DNA from: Rhipicephalus microplus
Lineage: Eukaryota; Arthropoda; Arachnida; Ixodida; Ixodidae
Length of the DNA stretch: 64,000 nucleotides
Reading direction: 5' to 3'
NCBI RefSeq assembly: GCF_043290135.1
Contig: NC_134710.1
Coordinates: 251,026,092 to 251,090,091, forward strand
Notes under the pieces: model-generated
Told to the model about the DNA's origin: nothing
Database searches by the model: none
What the model saw: the letters and a program-made list of their open reading frames with translations, nothing else
Program-made: the position numbers and the translations under genes
In this document: in pieces, positions 22,216-33,561 of the stretch
Layout: each line of letters starts with the position of its first letter
How positions within the stretch are numbered: position 1 is the stretch's first letter

Positions 22216-23300
22216 GGCTTAGAGTGTAGGGTCGAAATTCGCGTCTTATGAGGCATGTAAGGCTTTTGCTTCAAAATGATAATAAAGTGAAACAATGATT
22301 TGGTTTAGATAGACACACTGTACTTTAAGAGCTGTAAAGTCGTAAGTTTCACTACCAGAAGTTCTTTATTAGAGGGGAAAATGAAGGTGGAGGTTTCATT
22401 TTTAAATATCGCGCCAAAATCTCCGCACATCACATCCATCAATTAAAAACATATTTTCTTGTATTTCCGCAACATCGGCCCAATAAATTTCTTTAATTCA
22501 TGTGTTAGGTCTATTGCCCTCTCAAAGTACAAAGTATTTAATTTTTACCATTAGAAACTACGTAGGACCCAATCAAAATCCATTACGTCATGGTGTTGGG
22601 TGCGGAAATTTCAAGATGACGTATGCACCTGCATTTAATTTTAGCGCGTTTAGCGTCGTCTTGCGGCAAGAGTGGTGTTTTCGGAATCAGAAGGTTGTAA
22701 TATACTATTACGCAAAAAAGCCGTCGTTCTTTTTAGTGAATGGTGATTTTCCCTTTTGTAAAGGGTGCTTTACCACACGCTGAGCCTTAATGTAACAAAG
22801 TTGCCCTTAAAAAAGAGACTGCATTGTAAATATGCGAAGTATCTATTACACATAAACTATAATTAATTTACAAAAATATATAAATAAAGTTCAGAGCAGA
22901 TGAAAAATTACACCATTACCCACTAAAAGGAACCATGTGTACACGCGAAGCAGCGGACGCTAACGCACCTGCGGCGGCGTTGACGCTGGCGCCAATCGAG
23001 GCGTTGCGCAGGAGAGAAACCAAAGGAGGTGGAAATGACGCAGTGATGAAACCAGTGTTTCCTACTGCGACATACGCATCGCTGCTAATAGGGAAGGAGA
23101 AACAGACGACTCTGATTGAAGAAATAGACCCACAGACCACTTTCTGTTAAAGCGCACGCTGCGATTTTAATTGCTCAACAACGCACAGGAAAAATATCCC
23201 ACCGGCATTACCTTAGAGGCCAAGATCCAGTGCCAATAAGTACGGGGGGGGGGGGAGCAGTGAACGGTTGTGTGGTGCGAGCAGTTAATTTTTTCCATCA
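22216..23300. other. Unassigned DNA
   Basis: A GC-richer stretch at 22931-23150 has open frames on both strands. Its composition (Ala-rich, from GCN repeats) and lack of motifs do not support a gene. A G9 run lies at 23245-23254. Confidence 0.4.
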
Positions 23301-23552
23301 AGAAACTCGCTAGCACACGCTGTCTGCGTCGGCGTTGCAAGGCGAGAGAGAGTGGAGCTTAAGAGAGGAGAGAGAGAGAGGGTAGGAGATGGGCATGCGC
23401 AATGTGGGTATAAACGCCACGTGGAGGGATGCCTAGAGAAGGGAGCGAACGTAAGAGATAAGAGAGTGGGAGGGGCGCTTATGCACTGTAAGAGTGGTCA
23501 CACCACACACCTGATTGAGCTCGACCATAAGACTCTTCGCATCTAAAAAAAG
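23301..23552 (-). repeat. Candidate repeat fragment ending in agatgcgaagag
   Basis: On the minus strand it begins ttttttagatgcgaagagtctta, close to the start of the nested block at 16472 (ttttagatgcggagcatctta). It continues with pyrimidine-rich sequence that includes an (GA)n run on the plus strand at 23367-23380. Suggestive of a shared family only. Confidence 0.3.
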
Positions 23553-24418
23553 GTGCTCACATAGGGTGGCGTCGGCGTAAGTGAAGTTCGGAGAGACATA
23601 GCCATAGAGTACCTCAAATCAACTAGAAAACCAAATGCAAGCCCTAAGAGCTCAACGACAACATCTTAACTGAGTGCGCAATGAAATTGAAGTACAAAAG
23701 GAAGACACCTGGACACACTTTTTGATGATACGGTAGTTAAAGCTAGATTCAGGGACAAGGTAGCGCGGCAAATTGCAGAGGCGTGTCTCATCAACAAAGC
23801 TGGTGACATATGTCTCGCACAAACCTCGGTTATGTTGCTTGCCGCTGAGGTAGCTTTTCTGGAAGCGGATCATTAATACAATCTGTCTGCTCATCTAATC
23901 ACTTTTTTCACCACACGTGTTCTCGTAACCGCATATATATATGTCTATTTTCTCTAATAAAGTTTCAGTGGTTCGTGTGCGCTGTGTCCAAGTGTCTTCC
24001 TTTTGTACATCATTTTTTTTTTCGCGCACACAGTCAAGATGAATTATACTAACTCGCCCGGCAGTTCGTGCTTCTCAGTGATAATATTTGTTTATCGCTA
24101 CATGAGTGCAAGCAAACGCATTTCTCATACATAACTCCTGGCATGCTGTGAAAATGTCGCAGGGCTACTCTTCTTTCACGTGTAAGAATGAAAGTTGTGA
24201 ATTTATTTTGTGAAATGATAATTGAGTAGGTGTGGTTTAATTATACTTGTTTGGAATAATGAAATAAAGTAGCAAATAATTAGTGTTTCTTATCCCTGTA
24301 GATGAATAACCCATACTGCTTACTAATGTGGTCTAGGTTAGTTAAGAGTAGACGCAAAAATGAAATGTATGATAATATCACCGACAGTAAAGTGTTAGTA
24401 ATATTATCTCGTCGCATT
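23553..24418. other. Unassigned DNA
   Basis: No gene or repeat recognised. Confidence 0.5.
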
Positions 24419-24419
24419 T

Positions 24420-24473
24420 ATTAACAAACAAACAAACATACACACACACGCACACACACACACACACACACAT
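24420..24473. repeat. (CA)n microsatellite
   Basis: An acaaac run leads into about 20 CA units with a few interruptions. Confidence 0.95.
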
Positions 24474-25476
24474 GCTCGGTGAGGCGTAGAAACAGCGGGA
24501 AAAACAAGGAAGCTAACTTGAGCATAAAAAAGACAGGCTCAAATTTGTGCAGCACCGTTTGCCGTCCTACAGCGGAGAGAGGGCAGAGCTACGGTTCTCG
24601 GACGGGGTGCGCTTGCTTGGTTTTTCCATTGCGCGCACGAAAAATGTGTTCCTTGAGACTTTTAGGTCGCATTTTGCACGATATTGGCGCCGGTTTTTCG
24701 CCATCCTGGAAAGTACAGCAGGCACACACTCCTGCCGTATTGTGCTACAAAAGTTTAAAAATGTTTCGGAGCTGAAAACTGCCCGTGAAGTTTTATTGTT
24801 TCCAATGCAAGCAATGCGAGGCGCACAGGCGTAAAAGAGTGAAGTACGGCAGTTTGTCGATACTTTGGCGGTCTTGTCACTTTAAAGAATTTTTTCTCGT
24901 GCACAGTATTACCAACCATTAACGGCGAGAAACGTGATGGGCAAACTCATATGAAAAAAAAGTGCGTTTGTAAACTGAAGCTACAGCAAATAGACTCCCG
25001 CTGTACATTTTGAGATTGGGCACCAGCTTTCCGAGACAACAATCTGCAATGCTAAAGCAGCGGAGCTTGCTAGCTTAATACACCACTGTTAAAATACCGT
25101 ATCGTGAGTCCTGAAAGTGTTTTATTCAGCTCATGGCTGTAGACGTCTCGGCACCGCTCAGTGCCAACAAAGTTTTGCTGCGTGTTTGGGATACAGGCCT
25201 TGCAAGCAACACCAACCGATAAGTAAGGAGGCTTAGGTGTTGCGATGCTAGAATCGATGTGAAGAGTTCAATTCCCGCATACGCCAGCTGAATTTCCACG
25301 GTAGCGAAATATAGTAACATTGTGCTTAGATTTATGTGTAACAATGGCAGGCAGGGCGTGTCGCTTTTGCATATTTCAAGTGTACGATAGCATGACGTTC
25401 AATGTAAGTGACGCTCGGAGTGTGCGCACCACCCTCTGCCGGTTGTCCTTGTCACGCCTTACACTTCAAGTTAGTT
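24474..25476. other. Unassigned DNA
   Basis: Overlapping frames at 24479-24834 lack motifs. No repeat family was identified. Confidence 0.45.
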
Positions 25477-25575
25477 TAGATGCACGTTAAAGGAACATCG
25501 AGTGGCCGGAAGTAATTTGGAGCCTCACACCACGACGTGCTTTCTAATGATACCATGGTTTTGGCGCGTAAAATA
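25477..25575 (+). mobile_element. Ruka-like SINE, decayed 3' fragment
   Basis: tagatgcacgttaaaggaac, then a gcctcacaccacgacg stretch matching the family's ccctccactacggcg, then taatgataccatggttttgg. Heavy divergence. Confidence 0.6.
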
Positions 25576-26059
25576 TTGCATGTGCCGGAGCTGCAGGCCC
25601 AAGTATAGGAATATCATAGGATATCATAGTCGAAAGCAAGAAGAAGAAATGGACAAGGGCCAGGCACGTAGCACGTAGGCAAGATAACCGGCGGTAAAGG
25701 TAACTGGATGAATTCTCAGAGAAGGCAAACGCACGAAGGGGAGACAGAAAGTTAGTTGGGCCGATGATATTAACCCCCAAATGCAGAGATGTTACTTGAC
25801 TCGTACTTGACTCGTTCTTAACTCAAGACAGTCTTGCCGCTCGCCATAAATCGTTCTCAAACTTGCGGACAACTTGAAAGCGGCTTAGCTCGGTCGAAGT
25901 CAGGACAAGTTTCAAGTCAGCTGCGGCACTAGCTTGAAAGCAACTTCAGGCGTTATTCCAACATGGCCACCTCTCGAAGGGACGCCGCGTGGAGATTGGC
26001 CGCTTTTTAGTTTGCTTGCCCCGCCATAAGCGTAGCATTTCCTGAGGCGCACTGTCTGC
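25576..26059. other. Degenerate CTTGA/TCAAG word array upstream of a transposase remnant
   Basis: From about 25793 to 25950 the words acttgactcg, actcaagac, acttgcggacaacttgaaag and caagtttcaagtcagc recur irregularly on both strands. It lies just before the HARBI1-like remnant and could be its subterminal region. Confidence 0.35.
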
Positions 26060-26570
26060 CGAAGATTCATCGACCCGCTTTACGTGACCGAGGAAATCCG
26101 ATAGAGTTATACGACGAGCAACAATTCCACGCTCGGTACAGATTCCCGAAGAGCGCCGTGCGGGAGCTGCTGGCTATGTTGCCGCTCCATGAAGGTGAAG
26201 ACAACCGAAGACAGCCTGTGCATCCAGTGTTACAGCTACTGATGGCACTCAGGTTTTACGGCACTGGCACATTACAGTCACCGAGTATCTCGTCCGAATT
26301 CCGTAGTCGACAGGGTGCCGTGCAGTAGGAAAAGATATGCTACTCATCGCAAAACACCTGTACGCGATGCCGGTGCGCTTTCCGCTGCCGGCGGCGCTTT
26401 CTATAGTTATGCGGGACTTTTGTGAAGTGGCTAAGTTCTCTGGCGTTACGGGATGTGTCGACTGCCCACACGTATGTATTAATAGCCCCGGTGGTGACGA
26501 TGCCGAGTGTTCCGTAATCGCAAAGGCTATTTCTGTTTTTCTAAACATGACGACATTTTCCGTCGTTTCC
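26060..26570 (+). pseudogene. PIF/Harbinger transposase (HARBI1-like) remnant
   Basis: At 26115-26280 one frame reads ARYRFPKSAVRELLAMLPL and later LLMALRFYGTGTLQ, the N-terminal helices of HARBI1-type transposases. After a frame change the 26337-26560 stretch reads RDFCEVAKFSGVTGCVDCPH, with the GCxDxTH-type motif (Asp codon at 26460) that carries the first catalytic Asp, then INSPGGDDAE, a hallmark of the family. The rest of the DDE domain is missing or unreadable. These proteins cut and paste PIF/Harbinger DNA transposons. The copy is broken by frameshifts and a 3' loss. Confidence 0.85.
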
Positions 26571-27460
26571 GTATCTTTCGGCGCAAAATTGACTCTGCGC
26601 TGTGACTGTGCGCCTCGTCTATCCTTTCGTCCCATCTAGGGCGCTGCTTCTCGCTAAGAAAGGCGTCGTTTGCAGCACAACGCTACGAAAATGCCACACA
26701 CACACAAAATAGGTGCGGTTATCACGGGTTTCTTGATCATGTGCCTCCTCCTTCACGGTCATGCAGCGAGACATTCCTGCAACCCGCGAGACAAAATTCC
26801 GCCCAGGGCAACGTTCTGACTCCCCTGTCTTGTTTACCAAGCTCAACAACAGGATACGAATCACTTTTGTTCCCAGAACTTGTTTTTTATTTTTTATATA
26901 TAACTGCGACCTACCCCGTTACAAGCATGTCTACAGATGCACAGAAAGGAGAAAAAAAGATCGTCTTTCTTTTGCATCAAATCGAATTTGACGGAAAAAA
27001 GCATTCAGCGTACCTAGACAATTTTGTAAGGGGTGTGTGGTATGCCGCTTACTGTCACAAAGGGACTACTATCATGCACGCACTTCGGGGCTTGTGACAC
27101 TGCCAGCAAAGTGCACTCTTCAGAGGTGTATAGGTTAAAGCCCAGCATCATCAGGTATGAGCAATCCCATAAACCGTTTGTGCGTCTTCAATGATTAAGC
27201 AACCTGTTTTTCAATGCGCGGTATGTGGAGAAGCGCGCCCGAACTCATGTGTTCGCGCGCTCTACGGAGCAGTGGAAGATGGCAGGCTTGCAGCGCCCCC
27301 CCCTCAAAGGAGTGGCGAAAGGCTTGTACTACACCGGTTGTGAAAGCGATAAGAAGGAAGCGTGCAGGTGCAGTCCAGCCCGGCCGTGTACGTGCGTGCC
27401 GCGAGCCTGATGTAGGTGGAGCGCACGCTAGTATTGGGCTCAGCGAGTGACGTCACCTTT
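26571..27460. other. Unassigned DNA
   Basis: Overlapping plus-strand frames at 26741-27097 and 27214-27450 show no motif. No repeat recognised. Confidence 0.45.
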
Positions 27461-27630
27461 TTAACGCGATAGCGTTAGAGAGCTCGCGTTGCGGAAATTC
27501 CGCCGTCAGCATCGCACCGTTGGTTGTGTGCGAAAAATCGCGAAAGAAGCAAATAAAATAAAGAATAAAACTTTCGGTCCCAGTGAGGACTGAACACAGG
27601 CCATTCGCGTGACAAGCAGGTGTCTTATGA
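27461..27630 (-). mobile_element. Second SINE family, tRNA-like head on the minus strand
   Basis: On the minus strand the tRNA-like part ends with a B-box-like gttcagtcctc. It is followed by an AT-rich middle and the tail gatgctgacggcggaattt...taacgctatcgcgttaa. It is related in order and motifs to 35273-35495, 57356-57500 and 59262-59440. Different from Ruka. Boundaries are approximate. Confidence 0.55.
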
Positions 27631-28495
27631 GAAAAACACGATATTATTTGCACGTCATTCAGAAAAAAAACCCTACACAAATGCCGTGTAATGAAAGGAG
27701 TCTCCTCAACGCATTTTGTTTGACAGGCGTCGTGATGAAAACGAGCCCATTCGGCGATTTGTAGGTGCATTTGGGAGGTCATCAAACTACGTCAAAACAG
27801 GCATGGATAGTGCAGCCATTGCCACTAAAAACACACAGGAACTTTCTAACAGCTCTAAAGATAGACAACTATGTCTATCTAGTGGAAAACATATCATGCC
27901 TTTCCAGAGGCGTTAATCTAGCAAACAGCAAACGCTAGATAATGGGCTGCCTGCCGTCTGTGTGACATTGTGAGACTATATATGACCTTCAAGATAGCAA
28001 GCCTACGGCGTATATCTTACAGGCCATGCGACTCTCGTTTTTAACAAAAAAGTATGCACTTAGCGGTTGAAGCGCGCACTAGGGGCCGTATACTGCTATC
28101 GCGTTTAACTCTTAAAGGCGAAGCTTAAGGGTCCCCCAATTTTTTATATCTACAATCCGCCTTTTCCATTTTTCTGCGCTACCCTCTAGCGATTTCGTGG
28201 GGGCGGAAGAATCGGCATTTCTAGAACGAGAGCCTCCGAGACCAGGAGTTGTTTCGCGAGTTTTCGCTGGGGAAGCGCGCATGCGCTATGGCAAATTGTA
28301 GAAAAGGCGGATCAAGACAAAAGGTTGAGCGCACTATTGTAGTCTACTGTTGGACATGTTCTCACAGATCAAATCCCGTCTCTCTAGCTCTTCGAAGCAA
28401 AGTATTCGCTAGCTCTTTCCACCTAGCTCTTTGCAGCATAGGTATTCGATCGTCTAATAAGGCCAATATTTATTCCTCTAATTAAGTATTACATG
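27631..28495. other. Unassigned DNA
   Basis: No gene or repeat recognised. Confidence 0.5.
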
Positions 28496-28815
28496 TTTTT
28501 CGATAACTGACAGCGCAAGAAGAACGAAGGCGCAAACGAAGGATAAGACAACACGAGCGCTGACTCTCAACTAAAGTTAATTAAAAGCAAAAGCACGAAT
28601 ATACACAAAAAACAATGCAGCTTTGACAGAGCAACTGCGCATGTGCAGCAGAATCATTCAAGTGACAACACTTTTTCAGGACACGTGGAGCATTCACGCG
28701 GGGCAAAAAACAGAAAGAAACATATGTTCAAAAAACCGGTCCTAATAATACAAAGAGACATGCGAAGCATCCCAAGATAAGTGACACTTTTGAAATTGCA
28801 CTTAATTTTCGCTAA
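28496..28815 (-). mobile_element. Penelope-like element 3' end, inverted copy
   Basis: On the minus strand: the end of the endonuclease frame (aagtgtcacttatcttggga), then gaccggtttttt, acatatgtttcttt, tgctccacgtgtcctg and the terminal agagtcagcgctcgtgttgtc. It is the opposite-strand counterpart of the PLE-1 3' end and lies head to head against the PLE-1 body. Confidence 0.8.
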
Positions 28816-30597
28816 TTTTGTACTACAGTTTTTGGAGCGCGAGGGGCTGAGAGTGTGTGTGTCGGACAAAGAGGGGATGTTCGAAGTAATGCCAGGAGGC
28901 GTATACAATAAGAAGTCGGAAGCAGCTGTTTTGGAAAAATTATAACCGCATTGAAGTTAAGACAGCAGAAGTGAAACAGCGAGCGCTCACTATGCTGCAA
29001 GAATGTAATCTCTCCCGTCTGTCGTCCCGAGTTATGAAGGCGAAAGGCTTAAATTTACAGATATTTTTCTCGGTGAAAATCCACAAACAAGATTCCCCGT
29101 ATAAGGCTATTATTTCAGAAAGAGGAATAAAGCAGCATGACATGTCTCGTTAACTACAAACACAACTTGAGTCCTTGATTGTCAATGATTCGTTTTCAGT
29201 GAAGGGTTCAAAAGATATTGTTAATTTTCTTGAAGATCATAATCCTGGTTCCTGCGTTTCTTTTAGCATAGATGTTGAAGACGTGTTTTATTCGTTACCT
29301 CATGGTAAAATCATGATGTCTGTTGAGTCTTGCAGTGTTGACGATAATGACGAGGTTGTTTTTATAGACAAATCTGGTACTTCTTTGGAAAGTTTTTTTA
29401 GAAATGTTATCGTTTAATTTGTGCCCGATGTTTGTTAAATAGAACGGGAACCTTCTTGCGCAGAAGTCCGGAATCTGTATTGGGTCAAGGGTGGCCCCGA
29501 TATTAAGCTCTATATTCCTCAGCCGCGTTAATAAAGAGGTCGCTCACAGCTTAGCTAGCTTGGCCAACTTATCTTCCGATACATTGATGATTTTTGTCAT
29601 CACGGAGGACGACAGTCAGCATAGCAGGGTGGATAACATTTTAAACATATTAAGGGCATACGGCGAGGAATTGAAGTTTACGTGTGAGCTACCTGCTGGC
29701 GCAGAACTTCAGTACCAGGACATTAAACTCAGATTCAAGAATGACCATTTGTGCTGGCTATATAAACCGCGCTCTGTAAAGGCGATTTCAAACTTTTTGT
29801 CTGGTCATTCTAAGACGGTAAAATTCGATATCGTGTGTGCGGCACTGCGTGTCGTGCTCCAAAAAAAAAAAAAACTGCACCCACTCCCTGGAAGGAAGTT
29901 TTCTGAGCCAGTTAGAAAAACTGCAGGCGGCCGGCTACCCGGGAATGAAAATTGGGAGAGCCTGTCATAACCTGGTCAAGTGGGTTAAGGGTGCCAATAA
30001 GGCAAAAAAGACAACAGAGCAAGAACGAAAGGAAAAAAATAAGGCTGGTGGTGATATCTTATGTACATAAGTTTTCGTACTGCCTGAAGAATGTAGGAAA
30101 CCGATATGGGGTGAGCGTGGCTTTCTCCTCCCCTAATAAACTTGCCACTATTTGCTCCTGTTTGCATAGGAAGCTATCGGGTGTTGGTAAGGCTTGCGGT
30201 TCATGTTCAGAGAAAAAGAAAGCTAGATACAGTAGATGCACGTCAGGTGTTGTGAACAGGTTCCGTTGTCATGGGGGCGCGTATATATTGGTCAAACCGG
30301 ACGATGTGTAAATATTTGATTGAGGAAACATTTGACATCGTTGAGGGTGACAGGTGGTTCGCACCTGCCATTACACTGCAGAGAATGTGGTTGTAAGCCG
30401 ATTGCGAGAGAAGCAGGTATTTTGTTCTGCCATAAGCATCAGAACACAAGGGAGTTAATGAAGGCCTTGTTCTTCGACAGAGAAGGTGAAAGGTGCATTA
30501 GCCATCAGTGTGTTGCCTTTAGCGAAAAGAAGGTGCAATTTCTAAAGTGTCACTTATCTTAGGATGCTTCACATGTCTGGTTTTGTTAGTACGACCG

Positions 30598-30602
<5 letters not shown>
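28816..30602 (+). pseudogene. PLE-1: Penelope-like reverse transcriptase plus GIY-YIG endonuclease, broken
   Basis: Partial N terminus at 28840-29000, then RT blocks: KIHKQDSPYKAIISERG (29070-29130), SIDVEDVFYSLPH (29265-29303), VAPILSSIF (about 29490-29520) and YIDD, the catalytic motif, at 29580-29591 in a shifted frame. The linker and nuclease follow: SVAFSSPNKLATIC (about 30110-30155), VYIGQTGRCVNI (about 30284-30315, the YIG motif), HCRECGC (30375-30400) and a C-terminal [17 protein letters not shown] ending at a stop at 30561. The family copies RNA and inserts at a nick made by its own nuclease. At least four frame changes or stops, including a run of A at 29862-29873, make it non-functional. 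Confidence 0.85.

Positions 30603-30686
<84 letters not shown>
30603..30686. repeat. (TA)n microsatellite, about 84 bp, left flank of PLE-2
   Basis: About 42 uninterrupted TA units, beginning inside the 3' UTR of PLE-1. Confidence 0.97.
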
Positions 30687-30690
<4 letters not shown>

Positions 30691-33160
30691 GTAGATGCGC
30701 TTTCACATAACAACTGTTTATTGTGCCGACGTTTCGACGAGAACCCCATCTTTTTCAAGGCATAATACTATTTACACATGTTCCGCGTCCTCTTATAGCC
30801 TGTCGAGACAGGAGGGAAGGGGTCAAAAGAGAGAGAGAGAGAGGGGAAAAACAGCGAAATGGGAGGACAAACAATAAATAAAATATAGAAAATCTAGGAG
30901 AAGAAGCAAGACCGACACGGCGTAATTAGAAAGGGGCAGCATTTCAACAGAGTAGGGCAGAGGTAGATGAGCATTGTCATCATTGTCAACAATACCTCCC
31001 CCGCACCCACTCTTCGCTAAGTGGGCAGGGAGCCGCCGTTCTTATATTTCACCTTTCCGTGTAGTCCGCTGGCGGCTCGTTCCTCTTTGAAGTATATGAC
31101 AAGTTAATGGGGAGGGCTTAAGCGCTTGGAGTGCGTGCTGGTGGCGTCGGGAGGAACGAAAAAGCCGGTGATTGAGGAACCGCCATCGATATTCATTATA
31201 TGCATTGGCTCGTTGTCAGTGAAGGAACAGAATGTGCGTTAAAGAATTAAAGAAGGAAAAAAAACAAAAAAGAAGAACAGGGGGGGGGGGGGGAGACTGT
31301 ACGACATCCGGGACAGTCACCACACAGTTGCGGCGCACTGGGAAGACATGCGCGCATGTAGGAAAAAGTTAACGAAACCACCTAGCTGTCAGCTCCTCGT
31401 CAGTGAAGGAACAGAAGGTGCGTTGAAACTTCACGAAAAAGAAGAAGAAAAAAAAGGGGGGGGGGGGACCTTACGACATCCGGGACCACTTATCTGTGCG
31501 TTCCGGCTGTGCTTGATGAGGCAAATCATTTCTATGTTGTCAGATGCATAGGCCAAAAGCTTTGTTAGCGGGTAATATTATTGTCGTAATGAAACTGGAC
31601 TGATTAAAGAGAAGCGTTTGCGTCTTTTAGCGGTCGTAACGCAGACAGAGTGCCCGGGTGTTCATTTATTCCGTATTTTATCGTGTTAAATTTGTAGATA
31701 AAATAAGATTCCCGTTGTTCCCGTTCTCTGATTGTTCAAAAGTTGTTTTCTAGTAGTGTAACCCTGATGTCATCAAAGCTGTGGTCTTTTATTGTGCAGT
31801 GTTTTGAAAGTGGAAGGCCTGGCAGAGATCGTACATGTGCCCGATGGTTGTTGAATCTAATTCTAAACGGAGTGTCTGTCTGGCCCACGTATTGCTTGTT
31901 ACATACCCCACATTCCAGGAGGTATATGACGTTGTCTGAGTCACAGTCTAGTGCACCTCTTATCCTGTGCTTAAAATCCGAGTGGGTGCTTTTCGCCACT
32001 GTCGTTGTCTGCTTGTGTTTGCATACCTTGCATCTGCTTTTTCCGCAAGGGTGACACCCAATTTGAGGTTTCACACCTATCTTTGAATTCATTAAATGAT
32101 CCTTTATATTTTTTGGCCTTCTGTATACAACACAAGGAGCAGAAGTGAAAATTTTGGATAGTCACACGCTCTGTTCCAATATGTTAAAGTGTTTTCTTAG
32201 GACCTTGTTTATGTTCGGTGGGTTGCTCGTGAAAGTGAATAGCAAGTTTTTGTTGCGGTGTTGGTCGGCGTTTCTCTGGTGGTTGAGAAGAATCTGGCGG
32301 TCCAGATTTTCAGCTTTTTTGATGGCGTCATCGATGATAGCTGGCGGGTATTCTTGATTATAGAGTACTTCGCGCATATGTGTGCTGTTTTTGTGGAAGT
32401 CCTCGGTGCGGGAACAGATTCGTCGGAATCTGTGTGCTTGGGAATAGGGAATGCTGGTCTTGCAATGTCGCGGGTGGCAAATTTTGAAGTGCAGGTATTG
32501 TTGCCTGTCCGTAGGTTTTCTGTATACGTTAGTTACCAACGCACCATCGTCAACTCGAACGAGTACATCAAGAAAGTTTATTTCAGTGTTAGAGTAGGTG
32601 TGTGTAAAATAAATGCTGGGGTGTACCTGGTTGAATGCCGGTATGAATTTGAGGAGCTCGTTTTCCGAATGTGTCCAAGTTATGAATATATCGTCTAGGT
32701 ACCGTTTATAAAGTAATGGTTTGATATTACAAGATGAAAGAAAATTAGACTCTATGTGGTGCATGAATATGTTAGCGTAGTTTGGGGCCATTCTTGTACC
32801 CATTGCCGTACCGCTGATTTGAAGATAGTACTGGTTGTTAAATTCAAAGCTGTTCAAATCGAGTACAAGTCTTGTGAAGATTTCAATTACTTTTTTGCTT
32901 GGATAAGCGGCAGGGTTGTGTGTGCCATACGATTCAACAAGCGCCCTTACACCATCGTCATGTGGGATATTTGTGTAGAGTGAGCTAACATCCAATGTTA
33001 CGAGAAATGCACCGTCTGGAATTTTCACGTCTGCTATTTTCCGAAGGAAGTGGTTTGTGTCACGCAAGAAGGACTCATGTGTGGGTGGTATGTCTTTGAT
33101 TAAAGAATCAATATAACTGGAATTGGGTTCCGTTAACGTTCCCGTGCCTGATATAATGGG
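30687..33160 (-). mobile_element. PLE-2: second Penelope-like element, 5'-truncated, inserted in a TA tract
   Basis: Bounded by (TA)n on both sides. On the minus strand it starts within the RT domain, runs through the nuclease and a long 3' UTR, and ends ...gcgcatctactttcat at 30687. The 3' UTR contains a GA-rich run (30828-30843), G runs (31279-31294, 31456-31468) and an internal direct repeat of about 90-100 bp (31215-31314 and 31399-31484). Confidence 0.85.
31736..33155 (-). pseudogene. PLE-2 reverse transcriptase and GIY-YIG endonuclease, nearly intact frame
   Basis: From about 33155 the minus-strand frame reads through RT blocks: [18 protein letters not shown], then [18 protein letters not shown], catalytic YLDD (32690-32701), then INFLDVLV and [17 protein letters not shown] at 32164-32162 interrupts it. 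In the same frame it continues with VVYRRPKNIKDHL, a Cys-rich linker (CHPCGKSRCKVCKH) and the nuclease VIYLLECGVCNKQYVGQTD (about 31930-31880), stopping at 31736. So a single nonsense codon separates the RT from the nuclease. The N-terminal part of the RT is missing. The motif wording differs clearly from PLE-1, so it is a separate subfamily. Apparent coding further 5' is only the TA repeat. Confidence 0.88.
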
Positions 33161-33331
<171 letters not shown>

Positions 33332-33561
33332 TGTATATATGTTTTTCTTTTTTGACGCCCATGAATGCTCCACGTGTTCTGAAAAAGGGTTGTCACTTGA
33401 ATGACTTTGCTGCACATGCGCAGTTGCTTTGTCGAAGCTCGTTGTCCTGTGTATATATTCAGACCTTTTCTTTTAATGAACTTTCATTGAAGGTCAGCGC
33501 TCGTGTTGTTTTATCCTTCATCTGCATCTTCGTCTTTCTTGCGCCGTAAGTTAACGAAAAA
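33332..33561 (+). mobile_element. PLE-1 3' terminal part, displaced by PLE-2
   Basis: atatgtttttcttttttgac, then tgctccacgtgttctg, gttgtcacttgaatga, ctgcacatgcgcagttgc and ggtcagcgctcgtgttgtt. It matches the minus-strand copy at 28496-28730 base for base with moderate divergence, and supplies the end that PLE-1 lacks at 30602. Confidence 0.85.

Noticed and set aside
22916..23150. Two complementary Ala-rich frames that look protein-like
   Set aside because: Open on both strands because of GC-rich repeats; no motif and no splice context.
30519..30765. Frames with long Ile-Tyr repeats (also 33108-33415)
   Set aside because: Translation of (TA)n. Only the part of the 33415-32162 frame after the TA tract is real PLE sequence.
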